A DNA stretch of 13,435 nt from Desulfofustis sp. (GCA_029287755.1 JARFQM010000277.1:1-13435); one strand, 5' to 3'. Shown: positions 1 to 7,981, counted from the stretch's first letter. The notes: a model not told the origin generated them from the sequence alone. A program made the numbers and translations.

Positions 1-94
1 GTTGTATTGACTCCCCGGACAACGCTTTCAATTGTATTTTATAGAGCATCAATCAGTACTGGGTGATGCACAATTCAAGCACAGGGAGGGCACC

Positions 95-724
95 ATGAAA
101 GAACAATTGAATTACGAGATTTTTCTGAAAGTCGCCAATGCCATCTCTCACTCCAAAGAACCCGAAGAAGTAGCCTTGATGACGGTTGAAGGGATTAAGA
201 CCGCCCTGGACATCAAAGGCTGCGCCCTGTTTCTGCTTAACAAGAAGACCGACGAACTCAGCGTGGCCGCTTCTTACGGACTCAGTGACGAGTATCTCAA
301 CAAGGGGCCTTTGAGCGCTCTGCAGTCCATTGCCGAGACCCTGCAGGAAGGTCCGGTGGCCATCAACGATGCCGCCAACGACGCCAGGCTGCAGTACCCT
401 GAAGCAGCTCGGAAGGAGGGAATCGCCTCGATTTTATCAGTGCCGATTCAGGTCAATCAGTCCACCATGGGGGCGCTGCGCGTCTACACCTCCGAGCCGC
501 GGGAGTTTACCTTGAATGACATAAACTTCGTCTATGCCCTGGCCCAGATCTCCGGCATGTCCATTCGGCTGGCCAGATATTCGAAGGGACTGCTGGCCAG
601 TATCGATGTCTTAAGAGATATGCGGGAGGCAGAGACCCGGAGAAAAACCAGAATGACGCCCTTTGAAGGGGTGCCGGTGAGTTTTTCGCCCGAAGAGTCG
701 AAAATGCAGTACGAGACGAGCTGA
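95..724 (+). CDS. GAF-domain protein, probable small-molecule sensor
   Basis: A 209-residue soluble protein made almost entirely of one GAF domain, roughly residues 5 to 165. The domain ends in the usual strand-helix pattern (SILSVPIQV, then GALRVYT, then a helix with FVYALAQISG). GAF domains bind small ligands or mediate signalling, and no output domain (kinase, cyclase, HTH) is fused here. The start at 95 is chosen over an in-frame ATG at 32 because AGGGAGG lies just upstream of it and the GAF fold begins soon after. The C-terminal 35 residues are charged and probably disordered. It is transcribed away from the neighbouring catabolic operon and its link to that operon is unknown. The ligand cannot be told from the sequence. 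Domain call firm, role unknown. Confidence 0.8.
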   Translation: MKEQLNYEIFLKVANAISHSKEPEEVALMTVEGIKTALDIKGCALFLLNKKTDELSVAASYGLSDEYLNKGPLSALQSIAETLQEGPVAINDAANDARLQYPEAARKEGIASILSVPIQVNQSTMGALRVYTSEPREFTLNDINFVYALAQISGMSIRLARYSKGLLASIDVLRDMREAETRRKTRMTPFEGVPVSFSPEESKMQYETS

Positions 725-881
725 CCCCGTCCCGGCCCTGAAAAGACCTCAGCCTGAAGACCATCCGCTTGCCCTTCGGAGATGATCGAATTCCTGCGCG
801 CTGCCGCGCCGCCCGCCTGGGATGAACCATTGATTGCGCTCAGTGCAGCGGAGAACGGTTTTTCTTCAAGACAGCTGCTGC

Positions 882-2081
882 CTAGAGGATTCGTCTGGCG
901 TTGCGGTCCAGAAGCTGCGCCAATTTTGGGGCCGGATCAGCGAATTTGGACAGGAAGATAATGGCCGCGATAATATACGGTTTATAGCTCGCCTCCCGGT
1001 ACAACGGGTCGCGATAACGGTCGAATACAGAGGCCTCCACCTCGCCCTGCTCACAGCTGACGCCGGTTATATCGGCCGGCAGACAGTGCATGTAGAGTGC
1101 TTTCCCGTTCCTGGTCAGCTTCATCAACGATTCATCGCATTCCCAGTCCTGGTGGCGGGCATTCTGGGCCAGGAGTTCTTTCTCCAGAGCGGCGATCCCC
1201 TCCATGTCGTTCTGGGCATAGAGTTCCGTACGCTCCTCCATGGCCTTGAACGGCGCCCAGCTTTTGGGGTAGACGATATCGGCGTCCGCGAAGGCTTCCC
1301 GCATCGAATCGGTTCTGGTAAACGAGCCCCCGCTGGCTTCGGCATTGCGCAGCGCCACTTCCTCGACTTCGGGCATTATGGAATAGCCTTCGGGATGACT
1401 CAGGACCACATCCATCCCGAAGCGGGTCATCAGCCCGACGATGCCCTGGGGCACCGACAGCGGTTTTCCATAGGAGGGAGAGTAGGCCCAGGACATGGCG
1501 ATCTTTTTGCCTCTGAGATTTTCCAGGCCGCCAAACTCATCGATCAGATGCAGGGCATCGGCCATTGACTGGGTGGGGTGATCGATATCACACTGGAGAT
1601 TAACCAGGGTTGGCCGCTGCTCGAGAATAGAGGCTTCATAGCCCTGCTGAACGGCCTCGGCCACCTGGCGCATATAGGTGTTGCCCTTACCGATATACAT
1701 GTCGTCGCGGATGCCTATAACATCTGCCATGAAGGATATCATGTTGGCCGTCTCGCGCACGGTCTCGCCATGGGCGATCTGCGATTTTCCCTCGTCCAGG
1801 TCCTGGATGGCGAGTCCCAGCAGATTGGCCGCACTCGAAAAGCTGAAGCGGGTCCTGGTGGAATTGTCGCGAAACAGGGAGACCGCCAGGCCGCTGTCGA
1901 AGGCTTTGCATGATATATTCTCTTGGCGCAGGGCCCGCAGAACCTGGGCCGTTTCGAAAACAGCCTTGATCTGCTCGCCATCATGATCCCAGGTGAGCAG
2001 AAAATCATTGTTGAAGATACCGGCCGTATTGCAGGCAGCGAGTTTTTCCAGCTGCTTCTTAATCTGTCCTGTTGCGCTCAT
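882..2081 (-). CDS. ygeW: Knotted carbamoyltransferase, YgeW family
   Basis: A 399-residue member of the aspartate/ornithine carbamoyltransferase superfamily, close in length to E. coli YgeW. The carbamoyl-phosphate site is complete: STRTR at 74-78, HPTQ at 168-171 and HCLP at 332-335. The SWAYSPSYGKPLSVPQG stretch (197-213) and the long C-terminal segment after HCLP fit the knotted subfamily (YgeW, N-acetyl- and N-succinylornithine enzymes) rather than classical OTCase. The physiological substrate of YgeW is, to my knowledge, not established. GGGAGAA precedes the ATG. It is last in a minus-strand set behind two fold-type II PLP enzymes, 102 bases after the second. No carbamate kinase lies in this set, but one lies in the allantoin operon about 8.5 kb away. 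Ornithine carbamoyltransferase is the likely mis-annotation. Family call is strong. Confidence 0.9.
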   Translation of the reverse strand: MSATGQIKKQLEKLAACNTAGIFNNDFLLTWDHDGEQIKAVFETAQVLRALRQENISCKAFDSGLAVSLFRDNSTRTRFSFSSAANLLGLAIQDLDEGKSQIAHGETVRETANMISFMADVIGIRDDMYIGKGNTYMRQVAEAVQQGYEASILEQRPTLVNLQCDIDHPTQSMADALHLIDEFGGLENLRGKKIAMSWAYSPSYGKPLSVPQGIVGLMTRFGMDVVLSHPEGYSIMPEVEEVALRNAEASGGSFTRTDSMREAFADADIVYPKSWAPFKAMEERTELYAQNDMEGIAALEKELLAQNARHQDWECDESLMKLTRNGKALYMHCLPADITGVSCEQGEVEASVFDRYRDPLYREASYKPYIIAAIIFLSKFADPAPKLAQLLDRNARRIL

Positions 2082-2183
2082 TGTTCTCCCATCCTTGCAA
2101 AACTAAAATCTGTTGGTTGTAATGTCGCTGGCTAGTGAACGCCAGGGTGCGGTCTCCAGCAGTATGGGGTGTTCGCCGACTGC

Positions 2184-3644
2184 CTAAAGGACGCCGACCC
2201 GGCTGTTAAAATCGATGATCAGCCGATCGATCTCATCGACCTGCTCAAACATGTCGTACCAGTAGGCGTCGTGGTTGGCCCACTGCTCGTTGAGCTCTTC
2301 GACTGCACGCCCCTGCTGCTCTATCCAGGTGTAATACTTGAGATTGTGCAGTGCCTTTTTCTCGTAATATCTGAGTTCCTTGGTGTGATCCATGGTGATC
2401 GAGCGGATCAGCTCAATATCGCGCTGCGCCTGGGCCTCATTGTAAACGCCGCGCTCCTGCTCCAGTTCTCCGAGCCGGGAGCCGTAGAGCTGCATGGAAT
2501 CGGTGGCTATGGAAACCACGATATCCTGGTCGCCGAGTTCGTAATATTTGGCGAATTTTATGGCGGCCGCCATGTTGCCTATCCCCGAAATGCCGAGCAG
2601 ATCCAGCTGGCTGACCAACTCGCCGTCGACACCGCTGCTCAGCAGCGCCTGCCTGCCGACCGGCTCGTTGAAGAGCCGCAATACCCGCATGGGCACTTCA
2701 TCGTCGACAGCGACGACCATATCGGTATCTTTGCAGTCGTGCACCCAGGGCACATGCTTGTCGCCAATGCCCTCTATACGGTGGCCCCCGAACCCGTTCA
2801 TCAACAAGGTCGGGCATTGCAGAGCCTCGGCCACGACCAGCTTCGAGCCTGGAAATGTGCGCTTGAGATAATAGCCCGCACCAAGGGTGCCTCCCGATCC
2901 CGATGACGACACATAGCCGGCAAACCGGCGGCCGTCCGCCAGATAGTCCTGCAGCAGGGTGGCAACGGCGTGACCGGTAACCGTATAGTGCCACAGCGGG
3001 TTGCCCATTTCGTCGAACTGATTGAAAATTCTGAGATCTTCACCGCTGTTTCTGAGCTCCCAGCATTTATCGAAAATCTCCTTTACATTTGATTCGCAGC
3101 CGGGCGTGGCGATTACTTCGCCGGCAATCGACTGCAGCCACTCAAAGCGTTCACGCGACATCTCTTCTGGCAGAATGGCGACGGCATTGCAGGCCAGCAG
3201 GGCCGATATGTAGGCTCCGCCCCGGCAGTAATTGCCGGTGGACGGCCAGACCGCTTTGGTCTGCTGCGGATCAAACTGGCCGGTCACCAGGGCGGGAACC
3301 AGGCAACCGAAGGTGGCACCGACCTTGTGGGCGCCGGTGGGGAACCAGCGGCCGGCAAGCATGATGATCGTCGCCCTGCAGCCGGTGAGCTGCGGCGGCA
3401 GCACGATGTGGTTCACCCCGCCGAAAAGCCCGCCGTGGTCCTGCGGCTCGTTGTGCCAGCTTATGCGGTAGAGATTGGCCGAGTGCAGATCCCAGAGTCC
3501 GATGGTGCGCAGCTGCTCCTTGATCGACTGGGGAATTTCAGCCGGGTTTTTCATCATTGAAAAGGTAGGCAGGGTAATGTTCTTAGCCCGGCAGTAGTCG
3601 ATGTTTTTCTCCAGCGTGTCGGAGTGAATTGTCAGGTCTATCAC
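2184..3644 (-). CDS. Fold-type II PLP-dependent enzyme, YgeW-linked, substrate unknown
   Basis: A 486-residue PLP enzyme of the tryptophan synthase beta / cysteine synthase fold. K107 in TGAHKVGA is the likely Schiff-base lysine. STGNYCRGG (135-143) is the substrate-carboxylate loop, SSGSGGTLGAG (247-257) the phosphate-binding glycine loop, and ATDS (380-383) sits where the pyridine nitrogen is usually held. It is about 90 residues longer than diaminopropionate ammonia-lyase (YgeX/DpaL). The extra C-terminal region, about 395-486, is helical and rich in Glu, Tyr and Trp. The start is GTG with AAGGA eight bases upstream. It begins 15 bases after the stop of the ThrC-like gene, so the two are co-transcribed and probably work together. 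Beta-elimination or beta-replacement on an amino acid is the family chemistry, and the actual substrate is not readable. Fold certain, function open. Confidence 0.85.
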   Translation of the reverse strand: MIDLTIHSDTLEKNIDYCRAKNITLPTFSMMKNPAEIPQSIKEQLRTIGLWDLHSANLYRISWHNEPQDHGGLFGGVNHIVLPPQLTGCRATIIMLAGRWFPTGAHKVGATFGCLVPALVTGQFDPQQTKAVWPSTGNYCRGGAYISALLACNAVAILPEEMSRERFEWLQSIAGEVIATPGCESNVKEIFDKCWELRNSGEDLRIFNQFDEMGNPLWHYTVTGHAVATLLQDYLADGRRFAGYVSSSGSGGTLGAGYYLKRTFPGSKLVVAEALQCPTLLMNGFGGHRIEGIGDKHVPWVHDCKDTDMVVAVDDEVPMRVLRLFNEPVGRQALLSSGVDGELVSQLDLLGISGIGNMAAAIKFAKYYELGDQDIVVSIATDSMQLYGSRLGELEQERGVYNEAQAQRDIELIRSITMDHTKELRYYEKKALHNLKYYTWIEQQGRAVEELNEQWANHDAYWYDMFEQVDEIDRLIIDFNSRVGVL

Positions 3645-3659
3645 GGATCCATCCTTTTT

Positions 3660-4865
3660 CTATTCTATATCGTCAACAGTATCGATGCAGTGCTCCGGTA
3701 CCTCGAGGCCGAGCGCCGCGGAGCCAGTGTCCTTGAGGCCATTTCCGGTGGCCAGAACAACCACCACCGACTCGGGTTCCAGCCCAGGAGCCGCAGTTTT
3801 CAAACCGGCATAGGCCGCCGCCCCGGCCGGTTCGGTAAACAGTCCGGCGGTGCGGGAAAGCTCGGACTGGGCCTCAATGATCTCCCGGTCCGACACCGTC
3901 ATCATCTGGCCGCCATAACTCTTCAGCATGGACAGGGCATGGGCGCCGTTGCGCGGCACATCCACGCAGATGGAGTCGGCCACCGTGGAAGTGGGGATAT
4001 TCTCAAACACTCCGGAGTGAAAGGCGCGGCACAGCGCGTCCGAAGTTTCGGCCTGGACGCCCACGATCTTAGGCACCTCGTTGATGTAGCCGAGCTGCAC
4101 CAGATCTCTGAACCCCTTGTAGACGCCCGCCAGAATGCAGCCGTCGCCGACCGAGACAAATACCACGTCCGGCGCCCGGCCCAGCTGCCCGAACAGTTCC
4201 AGGGAGACGCTCTTCTTGCCCTCGATGGTCAGCGGGTTGTAGGCCGTGTTCCGGTTCATGCCGCCTTTCCTGCCGGTATAGTCCAGGGACAGATCGTAGG
4301 CCTTGTCGTAGTTGCCGTTCACCCTGAATACCCGGGCGCCGTACTGCAGGGCCTGCACGAGTTTAGCCGGAGGAGCCGACTCGGGCAGAAAAAGGTTGAT
4401 ATGCTGTCCGGCCGCGGCGCCGATGCCGGCCATCGAAGAGCCGGCATTGCCGGTCGAGGCCAGGGTGATCTCCTTGATACCGAACTTGTTCGCCGCCGCC
4501 GAGACCAGAAACGAAGCCCGGTCCTTGAACGAAGAGGTGGGGTTGGCGCCGTCATCCTTGATGAACAATTGTCTCAATCCGGTGAGATCACGCAGTCTGC
4601 GCGGCTCCCACAGCGGGGTGTTGCCCACCGGCATGGGTGGAAAATACTCGGGTTCGATCGGCAGCAGCTCACCAATGTTGAACCGGCCGCCGGCTGAGCC
4701 GTGCAGCTCCACCTCCAGGATCCCGTGCAGGGGCTGATCGGCCTGCTGGGCCGGCGCACACTGCGGGCAGACCGTATACTCAGGCCGGATTTCGTAGGCT
4801 GCACTGCAGATGGTACAGCGGTAGGTATAATCGATCAACGGTTCATCCCCGCCTTCTTGGCTCAC
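3660..4865 (-). CDS. Threonine-synthase-like PLP enzyme with N-terminal zinc ribbon
   Basis: A 401-residue fold-type II PLP enzyme with a rubredoxin-like zinc knuckle (C17, C20, C33, C36), as found in some threonine synthases and in cysteate synthase. VGNTPLWEP (80-88) is the family entry motif and K114 in SSFKDRAS is the PLP lysine. STGNAGSS (137-144) is the substrate loop, SVGDGCILAG (238-247) the phosphate loop, and EPAGAAAYAG (345-354) and ATGNGLKD (372-379) close the site. The longest frame starts at a GTG (4865) without a visible ribosome site. A TTG at 4838, eight bases after GGCGGGG, is a good alternative and would give a start just before the zinc knuckle. Its place beside a second PLP enzyme and ygeW argues against housekeeping threonine synthesis. 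A catabolic lyase or a synthase for an unusual amino acid is possible. Confidence 0.83.
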   Translation of the reverse strand: MSQEGGDEPLIDYTYRCTICSAAYEIRPEYTVCPQCAPAQQADQPLHGILEVELHGSAGGRFNIGELLPIEPEYFPPMPVGNTPLWEPRRLRDLTGLRQLFIKDDGANPTSSFKDRASFLVSAAANKFGIKEITLASTGNAGSSMAGIGAAAGQHINLFLPESAPPAKLVQALQYGARVFRVNGNYDKAYDLSLDYTGRKGGMNRNTAYNPLTIEGKKSVSLELFGQLGRAPDVVFVSVGDGCILAGVYKGFRDLVQLGYINEVPKIVGVQAETSDALCRAFHSGVFENIPTSTVADSICVDVPRNGAHALSMLKSYGGQMMTVSDREIIEAQSELSRTAGLFTEPAGAAAYAGLKTAAPGLEPESVVVVLATGNGLKDTGSAALGLEVPEHCIDTVDDIE

Positions 4866-4920
4866 AAGACCGGCGAGCTGGAAGCTGGATCACGTGCCTT
4901 CTTGCAAAAGAGCAATAGCT

Positions 4921-4959
4921 GAAAAAGGAAGCAGACCTGACCATAGGGGGCAGGCCTGC
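4921..4959 (-). terminator. Stem-loop with T-tract between dctP and the ThrC-like gene
   Basis: Read on the minus strand, a 9-base stem GCAGGCCTG / CAGGTCTGC closes an 11-base loop and is followed at once by TTCCTTTTTC. The single non-Watson-Crick pair is G-T on the minus strand but A-C on the plus strand, so the hairpin is better as minus-strand RNA. It lies 85 bases after the dctP stop and 56 bases before the ThrC-like start. It either ends the TRAP transcript or attenuates read-through into the PLP/ygeW genes. The T-tract is interrupted by CC, so termination may be incomplete. Confidence 0.6.
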
Positions 4960-5043
4960 ATTATTAGACTGACTGGATCGAGCTACGCACTCTTTGTCCC
5001 AGGCTTCGCCGGGAAGTAACGCCATGCGTTAACTTGCGACCCG

Positions 5044-6084
5044 TTACTGTGCTGCGTCAATGGCACTCAGCATCGCATCCAGCATCTCCGTTCCTTCACT
5101 TCCTAGTTTCTCATCAATGAGTTTACGCACAGCTGGTTGGGCCGCTGCCGCAAATTTCTTCAACTCATCGGGAGAAACGACATTGACCTCCATGCCATTG
5201 GCAAGCGCCGGCAGGCCTTTCTCCGATGCCTCTATAACTCGTGAAACCCCGCGGCCGGCCTCGGTTGCAACCTCGGATGCCCAGTCAACAAGGTCACGGT
5301 GCTCTGCCGACAGGCCGTTGTAAAAATCCTTATTCATCGTCCAGATGTATGGGGTTATGACATGGTTGGTAATCGACAGGTATTTCTGGACTTCATTGAA
5401 CTTGGCGAAGGCAATGATAGGAATAGGATTCATCTGACCGTCTGCGACACCGGTTTGCAGTGCGGTGTAAACCTCGGCCCAGGGTAAAGGAGTGGGTTTA
5501 CCACCCAAAGAACTTACCATAGCCTGGTGAGTAGGCAGGGTCATAGTACGGATTCTGAGCCCCTCCATATCCTCGACACTGGTGATCGGACGCTTGGAGT
5601 TCGTAAAGGCAAAAAAACCACCAGAATCGATCAGGCCCAGCACTTTCAGACCAGTCTTCTTTTCTAGATCTGCAGAGAATTTCATACCGAATTCACTGCG
5701 TTGATCGATGACCCGATTGGCTACCGCAATATTCGGAAAGGCAAAGGGAATATCGAATACGCCGACGAGAGGATAGTGCTGGGCGATACCGCCTGCCGAA
5801 GAGATCGCCGACTCAACGATACCTTCACGAACCTGCTGGATGACCTCGTTGTCTTTTCCGAGTTGCCCATTGGGGAACAGTTTGACCTCGATCGCTCCGC
5901 CGCTGGCGCTTTCCACCAGCGACTTGAAGATCGTCGTCATCGCCCCGGAGTGACTTTCAAATGCTCCTTCCGGATTGAGGTGCGCAACACGTATAGTCAC
6001 ATCGGCGGCAAAAGCTGTACCTGATATCATAACGGCCACTGTGACTGCTACCATTAATTGGATGATTTTGTTGAAGTTTTTCAT
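5044..6084 (-). CDS. dctP: TRAP transporter substrate-binding protein, DctP family
   Basis: A 346-residue periplasmic solute receptor for a tripartite ATP-independent transporter. The N-terminus is a signal peptide: positive MKNFNK, a hydrophobic core, and AFA before residue 27. GLRIRT (175-180) carries R179, the arginine that in this family pairs with the substrate carboxylate. The following segment, LPWAEVYTALQTGVADGQMNP (199-219), is the family signature, split here by a normal helix. GGGGGAGA precedes the ATG. It lies 49 bases after dctM in the order Q-M-P. The ligand is unknown. A carboxylated ureide such as allantoate or ureidoglycolate would fit both the arginine and the neighbouring allantoin genes, but ordinary dicarboxylates are not excluded. 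Confidence 0.92.
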   Translation of the reverse strand: MKNFNKIIQLMVAVTVAVMISGTAFAADVTIRVAHLNPEGAFESHSGAMTTIFKSLVESASGGAIEVKLFPNGQLGKDNEVIQQVREGIVESAISSAGGIAQHYPLVGVFDIPFAFPNIAVANRVIDQRSEFGMKFSADLEKKTGLKVLGLIDSGGFFAFTNSKRPITSVEDMEGLRIRTMTLPTHQAMVSSLGGKPTPLPWAEVYTALQTGVADGQMNPIPIIAFAKFNEVQKYLSITNHVITPYIWTMNKDFYNGLSAEHRDLVDWASEVATEAGRGVSRVIEASEKGLPALANGMEVNVVSPDELKKFAAAAQPAVRKLIDEKLGSEGTEMLDAMLSAIDAAQ

Positions 6085-6133
6085 GAAGAATCTCCCCCAT
6101 AAAGTGGTTGTTTTGAATGATAATCCATCGACA

Positions 6134-7414
6134 TTACAGCCCGAGAAGTCGAGGAATGGCCAGAGTCATGTTCTCCCAATATGCAACGATAAATAGGATA
6201 ACGGTTTCTGCAAGTAAGAAAGGCCACAGGGATTTTGTTATGGCTTCGACTTTGGTTTTGGTTACTGAGGCCAGGACGAAGAGGCAGGCCCCCACGGGAG
6301 GCGTCATCAATGAAATATTCAGTGCCAGAATAATCATGATACCGGCATGCACCGGGTCCATCCCTATTTTCATGGTCAACGGCGCCAGCACCGGTGCCAG
6401 GATGATCAGCGTGGCATTGATATCCATGAAAAGACCAATAAACAGTAAGAGCCCAATAATCATCGCAACGATGACCTTGGGGTTATCTGAGAGGGCCAGA
6501 AAACCTGCTGCTATCAGCTGGGGAATCTGGTTAAAGGTCATCCACCAGCCTAAGATCGAAGCGGAAGCGATAATCAGGAAGATTACCCCGGTAATGCGGG
6601 TGGTGCGAACCAGCATCTCGTAGAGATCTCTCATCGTGATGCCGCGGTACACAAGACCGCCAACCACCAGCGCGTAAAAAACCGCAATCGATGCCGCTTC
6701 GGTGGGGGTTGCGATCCCGAATAATATGGATCCCAGGATAAATACAGGCAATACCAGAGCGAGGAAGCTCTTTCTGAAGGCAATAAAAATACTTCTCAGG
6801 CTCGGTTTTTTATCTGCCTTGGGTAGATTCAACCTCCTGCCCAACGCAGCGATTACCGCCATACAAATCAAACAGATCAATAACCCGGGTATTATTCCCG
6901 CCGCAAACAACCCGGCAATAGAAACCCCCATGATAGACCCGTAAATAACCATCAGCGTCGATGGAGGTATGGTCGGCCCAATGATGGAGCCAGCTGCGGT
7001 CACCGCGCAGGCGAATGGTTTGGTATACCCCTGTTTGACCATAGCCGGTACCAGGGTGTTGCCGAAGGCTGCCGCATCAGCAGTTGCCGCTCCGGTTATT
7101 CCTGCAAACATAACCGATGCCACCATATTGGAATGTGCCATGCCGCCGCGCAACCACCCCACCAGGGAATCGGCAAATTCAACGAGGTGAGTGGTGATGC
7201 CGGAACGATTCATGATCTCACCCGCAAGAATGAAAAAAGGCATGGCAAGAAAAGGAAACAGATCCAGCCCGGCAAACATTCGATCCGGCGCCATGGCCAG
7301 AAACCGCCCCCCGCCCATATCGAAGATACCGACCATACCGGCGATGCCGAGCACGAAACCAACCGGCATGCCCAGTACGAGAAGCCCAAAGAAGATAGCG
7401 GCTACTAGAAACAT
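6134..7414 (-). CDS. dctM: TRAP transporter large permease, DctM family
   Basis: A 426-residue polytopic inner-membrane protein with about a dozen hydrophobic helices, the ion-coupled translocation subunit of the TRAP system. Typical family segments are PFFILAGEIMNRSG near residue 60, IGPTIPPSTLMVIYGS near 150, ATPTEAASIAVFYALV near 235, and a late MTPPVGACLFVLAS. Length and hydropathy fit full-length DctM. The ATG lies 3 bases after the dctQ stop, and GGAGA at the end of dctQ serves as its ribosome site, so the two are translationally coupled. It transports whatever DctP delivers, driven by an ion gradient (usually sodium in this family). No truncation or frame problem is seen. Confidence 0.93.
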   Translation of the reverse strand: MFLVAAIFFGLLVLGMPVGFVLGIAGMVGIFDMGGGRFLAMAPDRMFAGLDLFPFLAMPFFILAGEIMNRSGITTHLVEFADSLVGWLRGGMAHSNMVASVMFAGITGAATADAAAFGNTLVPAMVKQGYTKPFACAVTAAGSIIGPTIPPSTLMVIYGSIMGVSIAGLFAAGIIPGLLICLICMAVIAALGRRLNLPKADKKPSLRSIFIAFRKSFLALVLPVFILGSILFGIATPTEAASIAVFYALVVGGLVYRGITMRDLYEMLVRTTRITGVIFLIIASASILGWWMTFNQIPQLIAAGFLALSDNPKVIVAMIIGLLLFIGLFMDINATLIILAPVLAPLTMKIGMDPVHAGIMIILALNISLMTPPVGACLFVLASVTKTKVEAITKSLWPFLLAETVILFIVAYWENMTLAIPRLLGL

Positions 7415-7417
7415 TTG

Positions 7418-7942
7418 TTAGTTCTCCATCCGATTTGCGCCGATAACATCGTCGACCGTAAAAAAATCGTGAATAGCGACCAGTACCAACTGAATACATG
7501 CCATTGCAGCGGCAAGCGGAACCCCCATGAAAGGATAGGCCTTGGGAATCGCCTCAATCATGGTATAACGGCTGAAACCACGCTCGACCAAACCAAGCCC
7601 GTAAAAAAAAATGAGCGCAAAAAACACCAGCGCGATCAGATCAAATATCACCGCAAGCCATTTGCGCACCGACGGCGGAAAGCGCTCGAACAGCACCAAC
7701 ACGCCAATATGCTCGCGGTGACTGATACCACTGGAAACAGCCAGCAGAGCCATCCAGATCATCAGGTAACGTGCCAACTCTTCAGTGAAAGTTGCCTGAA
7801 ATGGCAGGACATAGCGGGCCAGCACCCCTAACCAGACATCCAGCACAAGCAGCGCCAGCAATAGGACACAAAATCGTTCCACTACCCAGTTAAGACGCCT
7901 GCTGGCCTTGATCGCTTTAGTTGAAATTCCAGATGCTTCCAT
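7418..7942 (-). CDS. dctQ: TRAP transporter small permease, DctQ family
   Basis: The small membrane subunit, 174 residues from the ATG at 7942, with four predicted helices. The family marks are ARYVLPF after the first helix, then FTEELARYLMIWMALL, then HREHIGV. The start is uncertain. The frame is open back to a TTG at 7981 and has another ATG at 7951, but the best promoter in the region places its -10 box over the ATG at 7951 and its likely transcript start near 7943. From that promoter only the ATG at 7942 or a later codon could be used, giving a leaderless or nearly leaderless message. No Shine-Dalgarno sequence is visible before any of the candidates. First gene of the operon Q-M-P and divergent from the GntR regulator. 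Confidence 0.88.
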   Translation of the reverse strand: MEASGISTKAIKASRRLNWVVERFCVLLLALLVLDVWLGVLARYVLPFQATFTEELARYLMIWMALLAVSSGISHREHIGVLVLFERFPPSVRKWLAVIFDLIALVFFALIFFYGLGLVERGFSRYTMIEAIPKAYPFMGVPLAAAMACIQLVLVAIHDFFTVDDVIGANRMEN

Positions 7943-7949
7943 AGCTGGC

Positions 7950-7978
7950 ATTAAAGTGTTGTCAACAATTACTGTCAA
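7950..7978 (-). promoter_or_regulatory. Sigma-70-type promoter of the TRAP operon
   Basis: On the minus strand TTGACA (7978-7973) is followed after exactly 17 bases by TTTAAT (7955-7950). That is six of six matches at -35 and five of six at -10. Transcription would begin near 7943, at the dctQ ATG. The two GntR-type sites overlap the -35 box and fill the spacer, which is the geometry of a simple repressor. Confidence 0.6.
7959..7968. promoter_or_regulatory. Palindrome TTGTCAACAA, probable GntR operator in the promoter spacer
   Basis: A perfect TTGT-N2-ACAA palindrome between the -35 and -10 boxes of the TRAP promoter. FCD-type GntR regulators often bind sites of this class, and a GntR/FCD gene is divergent from this promoter. 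The same palindrome with a different centre recurs in front of allE at 13233. Confidence 0.55.
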
Positions 7979-7981
7979 CAA
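7972..7981. promoter_or_regulatory. Second GntR-type site CTGTCAACAA over the -35 box
   Basis: Nine of ten bases match the perfect site at 7959, with a 13-base centre-to-centre distance. On the minus strand the two sites form a direct repeat of TTGTTGACA. This copy includes the -35 hexamer itself. TCAACAA here (7975-7981) also pairs as an inverted repeat with TTGTTGA at 7993-7999, so a third half-site may extend the operator upstream. Confidence 0.45.

Noticed and set aside
805..818. GC-rich hairpin GCGCG-CTGC-CGCGC downstream of the GAF gene
   Set aside because: It is only a 5-base stem with no T-tract on either strand, so it is not called a terminator.
834..1568. Long open frame on the + strand opposite ygeW (244 codons)
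   Set aside because: It lies wholly antisense to a well-supported carbamoyltransferase, has no recognisable domain and is a by-product of GC-rich codon use.
882..2081. Ornithine carbamoyltransferase assignment
   Set aside because: Length, the SWAYSPSYGKP stretch and the region after HCLP fit the knotted YgeW family, and no arginine genes are nearby.
2169..2906. Open frame of 245 codons on the + strand
   Set aside because: It is antisense to the 486-residue PLP enzyme and has no ribosome site or known motif.
3624..4697. Open frame of 357 codons on the + strand
   Set aside because: It is antisense to the ThrC-like enzyme, whose zinc and PLP motifs are all in frame. The + strand product is rich in Arg, Gly and His and resembles no family.
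3660..4865. Housekeeping threonine synthase assignment
   Set aside because: Homology is clear, but the gene is locked into a block with a second PLP enzyme and ygeW, without homoserine kinase or dehydrogenase. Function is left open.
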